This document shows, one piece after another, positions 1 to 6,593 of a stretch of DNA of 7,559 nucleotides. The notes beneath the pieces were generated by a model. The model was not told the origin of the DNA, made no database searches, and was given only the letters and a program-made list of their open reading frames with translations. The DNA is from CAG-533 sp963645165. Lineage in GTDB: Bacteria; Bacillota_I; Bacilli_A; RF39; UBA660. Position 1 is the stretch's first letter. Each line of letters begins with the position of its first letter. The position numbers were made by a program, and so were the translations under genes. The stretch spans positions 1-7,559 of the forward strand of contig CAVIQT010000019.1 of the NCBI GenBank assembly GCA_963645165.1, given 5' to 3'.

Positions 1-486
1 TAATGAAGTAATATTAAAACTTCTCTTAGTTATTATCTCCCCTATAATAAAATTAGGATATGTTTTAGTAATAGAACTTAAAAGATGGTTATCCATACTA
101 ACAATAGCAATATCATTATTATAATTACTTAATATATTTAAAATACCTTTCCTTTTACGTATATTTAAATTAAAAATAACAGGTACCTTATTAGAAATAA
201 GACTAATAAACTCCTCTAACTTAGGTATATGATAAAAAGATAAATAAGAAAGTTCCTCATAAGTTATTTCTGATACTTTATCTTTTAAATTATGAGTTCT
301 TGTTAAATCCTCATCATTATAACAAATATATTCATGATCCTTAGTTTCTCTAATAGTTACATAAATGCCATAATTTTTATTAATTGCATTTTTATAAGCA
401 TCTATAGTATTTTCAAATATTTTTACATTATCATATAATCCCCCAAGAGCAAAATATCTATTATTTAAAAAATTAATATTTTTCAT
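1..486 (-). CDS. GDPD-like protein, apparently catalytically dead, 3' end outside window
   Basis: The reading frame is open from an ATG at 486-484 to the window edge (162 codons, no stop). The start overlaps the stop of the upstream methyltransferase gene as ATGA and has GGAGA-type ribosome binding sequence at 494-500. The protein follows the glycerophosphodiester phosphodiesterase (GDPD) pattern: FALGGLYDN (12-20) for FAHRGLHDN, FENTIDAYKNAI (24-35) for PENTxxAFxxAI, YGIYVTIRETKD (39-50) for YGIELDVxxTKD, CYNDEDLTR (55-63) for xFHDxxLxR, IPKLEEFISLI (87-97) and PVIFNLN (102-108) for PxxIELK. GDPDs hydrolyse glycerophosphodiesters to glycerol 3-phosphate using two His and a metal bound by Glu/Asp. 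Here those positions are L14, G15, Y42, T44, N57 and N106, so hydrolysis is not expected. The overall scaffold is intact, suggesting a pseudoenzyme with a binding or structural role. Family assignment is good; function is unknown. Confidence 0.75.
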   Translation of the reverse strand, partial: MKNINFLNNRYFALGGLYDNVKIFENTIDAYKNAINKNYGIYVTIRETKDHEYICYNDEDLTRTHNLKDKVSEITYEELSYLSFYHIPKLEEFISLISNKVPVIFNLNIRKRKGILNILSNYNNDIAIVSMDNHLLSSITKTYPNFIIGEIITKRSFNITSL

Positions 487-1211
487 TTACTTATCTCCTT
501 CGTTAACTCATACATTAAGATACTTGCAGATACTCCAGCATTTAAACTTTCACATAAAGGATTCATTTTTATATATAATAACTTATCACATAAACTCTTT
601 AATTCATCTTTCATCCCACTTGCTTCACTACCAATAATTAAAGCATGATTTTTATTTTCTGTATTTATTTTACTTCCACCACTAACATTAGTTCCATAAA
701 TAGTATAACCTTTATCCTTTAACTCTTTTATCGCATCAGGTAAAGAAGAAGTTATATAATTAACATTAAATATCATTCCCTCACTAGATCTAATAGTTTT
801 TAAATTATATAAATCAACTGTATTAGAACTAGCAATAATAGTATCATAATTAAACGCTACCGCACTTCTTATAATAGTTCCTAAATTACCTGGATCATTT
901 ATATCATCAAGTATAATAACATTACCACATACTTCTTTAGAAGGTAACATATTACAAATAGCAAGAACTTTAGGAGGACTATCTAAATTAGAAACTTTCT
1001 TAAGTATCTCTTTAGTAACATAAGTAGTTTTAACATCATAAATATTATCTTCCCCACTTAATAAAAGAATTTCTTTAACAATACCTCTTTTTAAAGCTTC
1101 CTCTACTAAATGAATACCAGGAGCAATAAATAACTTTTCAATTTTACGATATTTTTTATCATTTAACTTAGTATAATATTTAATCTTTTCATTACTTAAA
1201 GACTCAATCAT
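483..1211 (-). CDS. TrmH/SpoU-family RNA 2'-O-methyltransferase (RlmB/YsgA-like)
   Basis: The 242-residue protein has the usual length and layout of bacterial TrmH-family enzymes, which transfer a methyl group from S-adenosylmethionine to a ribose 2'-OH in rRNA or tRNA. Residues 1-90 form the small L7Ae-like RNA-binding domain, starting with the typical IxSxxNxKIK pattern. Residues 98-242 form the knotted SPOUT catalytic domain. Motif 1 is DDINDPGNLGTIIRSA (102-117) with N109 and the catalytic-type R115; RSSEG (141-145) follows. Motif 2 is IIGSEASGM (192-200). Motif 3 is ESLNAGVSASILMYE (221-235), where ESLN and the following small residues make the cofactor-binding knot. The ATG at 1211 has GAAAGGAG at 1219-1226, seven bases upstream. 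The gene overlaps the metallopeptidase gene by 8 bp and the GDPD-like gene by 4 bp. The exact target nucleotide cannot be told from sequence. Confidence 0.93.
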   Translation of the reverse strand: MIESLSNEKIKYYTKLNDKKYRKIEKLFIAPGIHLVEEALKRGIVKEILLLSGEDNIYDVKTTYVTKEILKKVSNLDSPPKVLAICNMLPSKEVCGNVIILDDINDPGNLGTIIRSAVAFNYDTIIASSNTVDLYNLKTIRSSEGMIFNVNYITSSLPDAIKELKDKGYTIYGTNVSGGSKINTENKNHALIIGSEASGMKDELKSLCDKLLYIKMNPLCESLNAGVSASILMYELTKEISK

Positions 1212-1851
1212 GATTAAGCTCCTTTCTTGCTAACTTATAATAAGGATAAAATAAACTTACATAATTCCAGAAATTAGCACTATGATCCATATATTTAAAA
1301 TGACATAACTCATGAACAATTACATAATCAATTAAATGAACATCTTTTTCAATTAAATATGTATTTAATGTAACACTCATACTTCTTTTATTACATACAC
1401 CCCATTTAGAAGTCATCTTACGCACCCTTAAAGTAAATAAAGGTAAATTATTAAACTCCCTCTTTATAGCATTTACTCTTTCTAAAAAAACAGGATAAGC
1501 CAAACTATATACATACTCTTTAGCGCTTATAAAATCCTTAGCATATATATATTCATCAGAAATATAAGGCTTACTAGATGTAATAATAAGTTTTAATTCA
1601 TTACCTAAATAAAGAATTCTTTCTTTCTTATCCATCTTATTTTTCATATTATTAGTCATCTTAATAATCGCATTTTCATTTTGTATTAACAAGTTTTCAA
1701 TATAACTTTTAGAAACACTCTTAGGACACGATACATGTATCTTTAAATCCTCTTTAACTCTAAAATAAATATTTTTAACTCTTTTAAATTCAATTACATA
1801 AATATACTTTATACCATTAATTAATATTTCATTTTCCACTATAGATTTCAT
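1204..1851 (-). CDS. YgjP-like zinc metallopeptidase (DUF45, M48-related)
   Basis: The 215-residue protein carries the signature of the YgjP/DUF45 metallopeptidase family. The zinc motif is IVHELCHFKYMDHS (178-191): H180 and H184 would bind zinc, E181 is the catalytic base, and H190 in the DHS segment is the conserved downstream histidine. Just before it are SKWGVCN (148-154) and VTLNTYLI (160-167), matching the family WGSC and LNxxLI signatures, and FWNYVSLFYPYYKLARKEL (194-212) matches the helical tail. The N-terminal half (10-45, IKYIYVIEFKRVKNIYFRV) is the beta-rich part of the family. No signal peptide or membrane segment is visible, so the enzyme is probably cytoplasmic. Its substrate is unknown. 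The ATG at 1851 lies inside the end of the preceding gene (23 bp overlap) and has only a weak purine-rich site, so translation may be coupled. Confidence 0.9.
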   Translation of the reverse strand: MKSIVENEILINGIKYIYVIEFKRVKNIYFRVKEDLKIHVSCPKSVSKSYIENLLIQNENAIIKMTNNMKNKMDKKERILYLGNELKLIITSSKPYISDEYIYAKDFISAKEYVYSLAYPVFLERVNAIKREFNNLPLFTLRVRKMTSKWGVCNKRSMSVTLNTYLIEKDVHLIDYVIVHELCHFKYMDHSANFWNYVSLFYPYYKLARKELNHD

Positions 1852-2713
1852 ACCACTTTCTTAACTTACTTACACCAGCATCAGTTAATGATTTAATAAT
1901 ATCCCATGTAATATTTAAACTTTTCTTTAGTTCCTTAAAGTCTTCCTTACCTTGCTTGCATACTGCATCATTTTTATCACAAAACTCCGTAGTTTTTTCT
2001 AAATATAATTTAATTAAAGAACCCTTCGCGCCTAAATAAGAAGAAGATAATCCCTCTTTATAATTAGGATAATACTTTTCAATAATATTATCTAACTTTA
2101 ACGCTAAAGCTATTACTTTTAACTTTACCTCATTAGATAAATCTTTAAAATAAACACCATTTATATCCTTATCATAAAAAATAAAATCTACTACCTTTAT
2201 AAAATTTTCCTTAGCAGTTTCCTTAAATGACTTATTATTTTTATTAGTTTCCACTTCATTAATTTCTTTATTTAAATACTCCTCTATAGTTATTTTTTCT
2301 ACTTCTTTAGTAGTTACTTTAATAGTAGTTATTTTACTAGTTACCTCTGTAGTATTTTCTATACTTTTAGTAGTTATTTCCTCTTCTATTTTAGTAGTAG
2401 AACTACCCATTTCTAAAACATTATAAGATATAACTTTCATCTTTACAGGGAAAGTCTCAAGCACATCTTTATCTGCTTTTAGTTCAATAATATCTCCCTT
2501 ATTTAAATTAGGTATATCTATAAGTATAACATCATACTTTTTAAGTAAATCATTATCAAGAGGTCTTATAATCGCACTTTCAGAAAATGCTTCAATAACT
2601 CTAGCTGAAAACTTTAAATCATCACTTTTCTTTATAAAATAATAAGAACCAATACTAAGTAAAAGTAAAATTAAAGTAATAATTAAAATTATATACAAAT
2701 TTCTAATCTTCAT
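1829..2713 (-). CDS. Membrane-anchored protein: DUF3221-like domain, Thr-rich linker, unknown helical domain
   Basis: A 294-residue protein of unknown function. Residues 6-27 are a strongly hydrophobic N-terminal anchor followed by KK, so most of the chain should face outward. Residues 33-101 resemble the small OB-like DUF3221 domain: a strand ARVIEAFSESAIIRP (37-51), then NKGDIIELKADKDVLETF (71-88) and VKMKVISYNVLE (90-101), matching the family pattern GDxVxVxxxGxxxEsyPaqIxV. Residues 105-140 are a Thr/Lys/Glu-rich linker. Residues 145-294 look mainly helical and end in KLRKWYEIYSGK. C245 and C252 (CDKNDAVC) could form a disulfide. The ATG overlaps the end of der by 11 bp; GGGGAG at 2720-2725, inside der, is a strong ribosome binding site six bases upstream. 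The DUF3221 comparison is from memory of the family pattern and is moderate. I do not recognise a function for the C-terminal domain. Confidence 0.85.
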   Translation of the reverse strand: MKIRNLYIILIITLILLLLSIGSYYFIKKSDDLKFSARVIEAFSESAIIRPLDNDLLKKYDVILIDIPNLNKGDIIELKADKDVLETFPVKMKVISYNVLEMGSSTTKIEEEITTKSIENTTEVTSKITTIKVTTKEVEKITIEEYLNKEINEVETNKNNKSFKETAKENFIKVVDFIFYDKDINGVYFKDLSNEVKLKVIALALKLDNIIEKYYPNYKEGLSSSYLGAKGSLIKLYLEKTTEFCDKNDAVCKQGKEDFKELKKSLNITWDIIKSLTDAGVSKLRKWYEIYSGK

Positions 2714-4022
2714 CTTTATCTCCCCTATTTTTAAATTTTAATATAATAGGTGTTCCAGATAATTCAAAGTTCTCTCTAATTTGATTTTCTAAATACCTTT
2801 CATAAGAAAAATGCACTAATTTTTTATTATTAACTGAAAACTCAAACTTAGGAGGTCTAATATCAGCTTGATTTACAAAATATATTTTTAAACGTTTACC
2901 CTTATATGAAGGAGGTTCATGAATCGCAACTGCTTCCCTTATAACATCATTAAGTAGTGATGTTTTAATTTCTCTAGTCGCACTTTCATATGACTTTATT
3001 ACTTCTGGCATTAAAGTATGAATTCTTGACTTAGTCTTAGCAGATAAAAATACAATACTAGCAAAAGGAGCAAACTGAAAATTAACTCTAATATCTTTAG
3101 TCCATTTTTTCATTTCTTCATCTTTATTATTAATTAAATCCCATTTATTTACCGCAATAACTAAACATTTACCAGCATCTAGTGCATAAGATGCAATATG
3201 TTTATCATGCTCAATAATACCCTCTTCTGCATTAATAACAAGTACACATACATCAGATCTATCAATTGCTTTTAAACTTCTAATTAAACTATACTTTTCC
3301 ACATTTTCATAGATTTTACCCTTTTTACGCATACCAGCAGTATCAATAACAATATAATCATTCTTTTCATAAGTAAATCTAGTATCTATCGCATCTCTAG
3401 TGGTGCCTGCTACATCAGAAACAATAACTCTTTCCTCATTTAAAAGAGCATTAATTAAAGAACTTTTACCAGTATTAGGTCTACCAATAAGAGAAAACTT
3501 TAATATAGCAGCATCTTCTTCTGTAGTATAATCAGGAAAATCTATAGTAATTTCATCTAATAACTTAGTTATACCCCTATTATGTTCAGCACTAATACTA
3601 ATTAAATTATCAAAACCAAGTTCATAATATGCATATATATTATCATCATGTTTTACATCATCTAACTTATTAACTGCAACTATTACCTTTTTATTACTTC
3701 TTTGTAAAAGATTAGCAATTTGTTTATCATTAACAGTTAAATCAGTCTTACCATCTATAACAAAAACAATAACATCACTTTCATCGATCGCAAGCTCTGC
3801 TTGCATCTTAATATTATAATTAAAATCTTCATTAGTTAAATCAATACCACCAGTATCAATTAAATGAAAACTCTTGTTATTATAATTCACTATACCATAT
3901 ACTCTATCTCTAGTAATACCAGGGGTATCCATAATTATTGATTTTTTCTCATTAATTAATCTATTAAATAAAGTAGATTTACCAGTATTAGGTCTACCTA
4001 TTAAACATACAGTTTTACGCAT
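2703..4022 (-). CDS. der: Ribosome assembly GTPase Der (EngA)
   Basis: Der has two GTPase domains in tandem and acts in late assembly of the 50S ribosomal subunit. From the ATG at 4022 the protein has 439 residues, close to the usual 436-440. GTPase domain 1 shows GRPNTGKST (9-17), DTGGI (56-60), NKLD (118-121) and SAE (144-146). GTPase domain 2 shows GRPNTGKSS (180-188), DTAGMRKKG (227-235), NKWD (292-295) and SAK (327-329). The C-terminal KH-like domain runs from about 353 to 439 and includes PPSYKGKRLKIYF (370-382) and GTPIILKFKNR (423-433). The frame is open for 30 more codons upstream to 4112, but GAAGGTGA at 4028-4035 and family alignment support 4022. It is the first gene of its operon in the window. 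Both P-loops have PNTGKS where PNVGKS is usual. Confidence 0.97.
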   Translation of the reverse strand: MRKTVCLIGRPNTGKSTLFNRLINEKKSIIMDTPGITRDRVYGIVNYNNKSFHLIDTGGIDLTNEDFNYNIKMQAELAIDESDVIVFVIDGKTDLTVNDKQIANLLQRSNKKVIVAVNKLDDVKHDDNIYAYYELGFDNLISISAEHNRGITKLLDEITIDFPDYTTEEDAAILKFSLIGRPNTGKSSLINALLNEERVIVSDVAGTTRDAIDTRFTYEKNDYIVIDTAGMRKKGKIYENVEKYSLIRSLKAIDRSDVCVLVINAEEGIIEHDKHIASYALDAGKCLVIAVNKWDLINNKDEEMKKWTKDIRVNFQFAPFASIVFLSAKTKSRIHTLMPEVIKSYESATREIKTSLLNDVIREAVAIHEPPSYKGKRLKIYFVNQADIRPPKFEFSVNNKKLVHFSYERYLENQIRENFELSGTPIILKFKNRGDKDED

Positions 4023-4027
4023 ATAAT

Positions 4028-4035
4028 TCACCTTC
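4028..4035 (-). promoter_or_regulatory. Ribosome binding site that sets the der start
   Basis: The minus strand reads GAAGGTGA, a good Shine-Dalgarno match, five bases before the ATG at 4022-4020. No comparable site precedes the longer open frame starting at 4112, and that longer start would place the terminator-like hairpin within the coding region. Confidence 0.8.
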
Positions 4036-4045
4036 AAACACCATA

Positions 4046-4074
4046 ATTCTATCATATTTTTACCTATACATAAA
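4046..4074 (-). promoter_or_regulatory. Possible extended -10 promoter for the der operon
   Basis: On the minus strand TGATAGAAT (4054 to 4046) matches an extended -10 element (TGn followed by TAGAAT, five of six to TATAAT). Seventeen bases upstream, TTTATG (4074-4069) is a poor -35. Transcription would start about 15-20 bases before the der start codon, leaving a short leader holding the ribosome binding site. It sits directly after the putative terminator of the upstream unit, which is where a promoter would be expected. The background is very AT-rich, so chance matches are common. Confidence 0.35.
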
Positions 4075-4106
4075 GAAAAAGATAAATACCTAAAACTATT
4101 TATCTT
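4070..4106 (-). terminator. Probable AT-rich Rho-independent terminator of the pilin unit
   Basis: A perfect 10 bp inverted repeat (AAGATAAATA at 4079-4088, TATTTATCTT at 4097-4106 on the plus strand) encloses an 8-base loop. On the minus strand, the direction of transcription, the stem is followed by TTTTTCTTT. It starts 15 bases after the stop codon of the 4122-4904 gene. The stem has only one G-C pair, so the terminator may be weak and some read-through into der is possible. Confidence 0.5.
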
Positions 4107-4121
4107 AAACATAAACTATAT

Positions 4122-4904
4122 TTAATTTACTCTTTCTACATATGTAAAAATATTATCTTTATTATTAATATCATAATGATATCTATATATCTTAAACTTT
4201 GTAATATTATCATTTATTTCACTTAATAAACAAACATAATTTTTAAAATCTTTATCTTGATATATTTTCTCACTATCACTTATTTTATAATAATATACAC
4301 CGACATCTATAGTTAAAATATTATCACTTATAACATAATCTATAGGTAAATATTTAACTACATCAATATCATTATTTATAATAGGTTCTGTCGGAGTTTT
4401 AATCTCTTCCCTATATTCATATACATCATTATTTAAAGTATAAACATTATCATTAATAGTAATATCTTTTATATCATCTTCTATATTAAATAACTTCTTA
4501 TAATAATTATTAAAATCAGACTTTTTAAATGAAGTTATAGAATAATTATCTTTAGATGTATTAGTAACTAAATTCTTATAAAGTAAATTATTATATACAA
4601 CTTTATATACTAAATTTTTAGGTAAATCATTAACATATAATTTATCACCTATATTTATATCAAAGTCATATACATTTCCATACTTATCATAATTAGTAAA
4701 TGTTTGATTTAATATCGCATTTAACTGTGAAGAAGTCTTATCACTTTTAGTATATACATACTTTGTAGTAGTTACCTTAGTAGTAGTAACATTATTATCT
4801 AAAGTATTTTTATTATCTTTCTTTATAAATACTAAATATAACACACTTAAAATAAGTAATATCAATATAACTATTAAAATTTTTACAATATTATTATTTT
4901 TCAT
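4122..4904 (-). CDS. Membrane-anchored protein with Thr-rich stalk, unknown function
   Basis: A 260-residue protein that I do not recognise. Residues 8-26 are a hydrophobic membrane segment (IVKILIVILILLILSVLYL region) after a short basic N-terminus, followed by KKD, so the C-terminal part should be outside. Residues 36-60 form a Thr/Lys-rich stalk containing VTTTKVTTTK. The remainder (61-260) is rich in Asn, Asp, Tyr and Lys, has almost no Cys, and looks like a mixed alpha/beta extracellular domain. The frame opens six codons earlier at 4922, but the ATG at 4904 has GTGAGG six bases upstream; this site overlaps the TGA stop of the pilin gene, pointing to coupled translation. It is the last gene before a terminator-like hairpin. 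Its position suggests an accessory role in pilus or surface structure formation, which is inference. Confidence 0.8.
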   Translation of the reverse strand: MKNNNIVKILIVILILLILSVLYLVFIKKDNKNTLDNNVTTTKVTTTKYVYTKSDKTSSQLNAILNQTFTNYDKYGNVYDFDINIGDKLYVNDLPKNLVYKVVYNNLLYKNLVTNTSKDNYSITSFKKSDFNNYYKKLFNIEDDIKDITINDNVYTLNNDVYEYREEIKTPTEPIINNDIDVVKYLPIDYVISDNILTIDVGVYYYKISDSEKIYQDKDFKNYVCLLSEINDNITKFKIYRYHYDINNKDNIFTYVERVN

Positions 4905-4910
4905 AAAGTA

Positions 4911-4914
4911 CCTC
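4911..4914 (-). promoter_or_regulatory. Ribosome binding site overlapping pilin stop codon
   Basis: The minus strand reads GTGAGG; its GAGG (4914-4911) is six bases before the ATG at 4904 and shares bases with the TGA stop at 4915-4913. This decides for the start at 4904 rather than 4922 and suggests that translation is coupled to the pilin gene. Confidence 0.6.
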
Positions 4915-6577
4915 ACACACATTCATACCACATAGAAGAAACATATCCAGAATATAAACTATAATAATAACCATTCCATTGACATAAACAAGGATTAGAT
5001 GCTGAGCAGTAATTACCCCATGTCATTTCATAACCAAGACTAGTTGTTGGAGAAGCACAAGTCCATCTTCTTACATTTGTGCAGCAGCTTTGAGTATTAC
5101 AACTTTGCGATTCAGTTTTAGTTTCACATGTAGCACTGTTATATGTTGATTTATAAGTAACTGTTCTTGACTGAGTTCCGCCACCACATGATGCAGAGCA
5201 TGATCCCCATGATCCATATGAAGCAGTAGTTGATGAGCAGCAATCTTGTGTATTACAGCTTTGTGTTTCGGTTTTTGTCCCACATGATGTACTATTATAA
5301 CTTGACTTATAAGTTGCTGTTCTTGACTGAGTTCCACCACCACATGCTGTAGAGCATGATCCCCAATCAGAATAAGTTACAGTAGTTTTAGAGCAGCAGC
5401 TTTGGGTATTACAATTTTGAGTTTCAGTTTTTGTTCCACATGATGAACCATCATAACTTGATTTATAAGTTGCCGTTCTTGTTTGACTTCCTCCTCCGCA
5501 AGATGCAGAGCATGATCCCCAGTTTGTATAAGTTACGCTCGTAAGAGAACAACAATCTTGTGTATTACAGTCTTGTGATTCTTCTTTAGTACCACAAGAA
5601 ACATCAGAATAATATTTATCTTTTAAAGTATTAGTTCTTGACTGAGTTCCACCACCACATGATTTACTACAAGTACTATATTCTGCTTCCTCAGTAACTG
5701 TTTCACTACAATATTTATATAATGTAAAATCCTTTGAGGCCGTAGTTAACAAATTAGATGAATCAATTCCATATGTAATCGCATCCATATACGCTTTATT
5801 TTGAATGAAAATATATAACTTAACATTAGCCCCCGAACCAGTTTCATAATTACTACTTAAAGAAGTTAAATCTATTTTATCACTATAAGAATATTTAGTA
5901 TTTGCTTTAATAGTTACCTCTTTCCAAAATGTACACTTACTCATATCTTCATTATCACTTACACATACCTTAATAGTACCACCATAAATATCAATAATAT
6001 CAAAAGCAATATTAACATTACTATCAAGAACACCCTCAATTTCACTAGTAATATTAAGATTAGTTAAACCAGGCTTCTCATCTTTATATGGTTTAGCAGT
6101 AGTAGATTTTGTTGTCGTAGTTTCATAAACAAAATTAACATTATATAAATTAACCATTTTAGTATCAACATTATAAGTAAATTGAACTTCAGTTTCAGTC
6201 ATATCAGCATTATCAACAGGACTAAGTATTATTTTAGTATCATCATCATCATACTTAATTAAATTATAACTAGCTAAATTACCTAAAGTTACACTGCACA
6301 CCTTAACACTAGTATTAACATTATTATTTTTATCAACTAAATCCTTACAATCATTACTACTTATCATACAGTTTTCATTTTCATCAAGTAAACATGAAGC
6401 ATTATCCTGTGCCCATAAAATAGTAGCTTCCTCTGCTTCATTAATTTTAGTCGTAAGTAATTTTTCCTTAGTTTGCTTACTAACTTTATTAATAGTAGGT
6501 ACCGCAATAATAGTAATTAAAGCTAAAATAGAAATTGTTACTAATATTTCAATTAAAGTAAAACCTTTTTTATTCAT
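4913..6577 (-). CDS. Type IV pilin-like protein with four thrombospondin type 1-like repeats
   Basis: A 554-residue prepilin-like surface protein. The N-terminus MNKKGFTLIEILV is a class III signal: prepilin peptidase would cut after G5, leaving F6 and the conserved E at mature position 5, then a hydrophobic helix to about 28. Residues 30-150 fit a pilin head with four or more Cys (C62, C70, C77, C94). Residues 153-163 are a TTTTKSTTAKP linker. Residues 168-289 look like a beta-sandwich. Residues 290-499 hold four thrombospondin type 1-like repeats (core WGSCSASCGGGTQSRT), and 500-554 form a Cys/Trp/Tyr-rich tail ending YECV. The ATG has AGGAGA at 6586-6591. The gene starts 16 bp after the preceding stop. 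Thrombospondin repeats usually bind glycans or matrix proteins, so adhesion is a fair inference. Whether the protein assembles into pili or stays membrane-bound cannot be told here. Confidence 0.9.
   Translation of the reverse strand: MNKKGFTLIEILVTISILALITIIAVPTINKVSKQTKEKLLTTKINEAEEATILWAQDNASCLLDENENCMISSNDCKDLVDKNNNVNTSVKVCSVTLGNLASYNLIKYDDDDTKIILSPVDNADMTETEVQFTYNVDTKMVNLYNVNFVYETTTTKSTTAKPYKDEKPGLTNLNITSEIEGVLDSNVNIAFDIIDIYGGTIKVCVSDNEDMSKCTFWKEVTIKANTKYSYSDKIDLTSLSSNYETGSGANVKLYIFIQNKAYMDAITYGIDSSNLLTTASKDFTLYKYCSETVTEEAEYSTCSKSCGGGTQSRTNTLKDKYYSDVSCGTKEESQDCNTQDCCSLTSVTYTNWGSCSASCGGGSQTRTATYKSSYDGSSCGTKTETQNCNTQSCCSKTTVTYSDWGSCSTACGGGTQSRTATYKSSYNSTSCGTKTETQSCNTQDCCSSTTASYGSWGSCSASCGGGTQSRTVTYKSTYNSATCETKTESQSCNTQSCCTNVRRWTCASPTTSLGYEMTWGNYCSASNPCLCQWNGYYYSLYSGYVSSMWYECV
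5081..5710 (-). repeat. Four tandem thrombospondin type 1-like coding repeats, 156 bp period
   Basis: Repeat 1 covers 5549-5710 (residues 290-343), repeat 2 5393-5548, repeat 3 5237-5392, and repeat 4 5081-5236; the last three are exactly 52 codons each. Each has CSxxCGGG(T/S)Q(S/T)RT and ends in CNTQ(D/S)CC. Repeat 1 is the most diverged: it lacks the Trp before the first Cys (EYSTC instead of WGSC). DNA identity is high in places, for example 28 identical bases at 5319-5346 and 5634-5661. Confidence 0.9.
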
Positions 6578-6593
6578 TTTTACATTCTCCTAA

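Noticed and set aside
483..1851. Mycoplasma-type code with TGA read as Trp
   Set aside because: Trp is encoded by TGG throughout, and TGA ends the methyltransferase, peptidase and pilin genes at expected positions, with the next gene starting right there.
4023..4112. Longer der with a 30-residue N-terminal extension
   Set aside because: The extension spans the terminator-like hairpin and promoter-like sequence, has no ribosome binding site, and is not part of the Der family; the ATG at 4022 has a good site.
4905..4922. Earlier start (MCVRYF) for the 4122-4904 gene
   Set aside because: It would overlap the pilin end by 10 bp without a suitable ribosome binding site, while the ATG at 4904 has GTGAGG at good distance.
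5071..5343. 90-codon open frame on the minus strand within the repeat array
   Set aside because: It lies in another frame of the thrombospondin-like repeats; its His/Gln-rich, self-repeating product is a by-product of the repeat codons, and the prepilin frame is clearly the real one.
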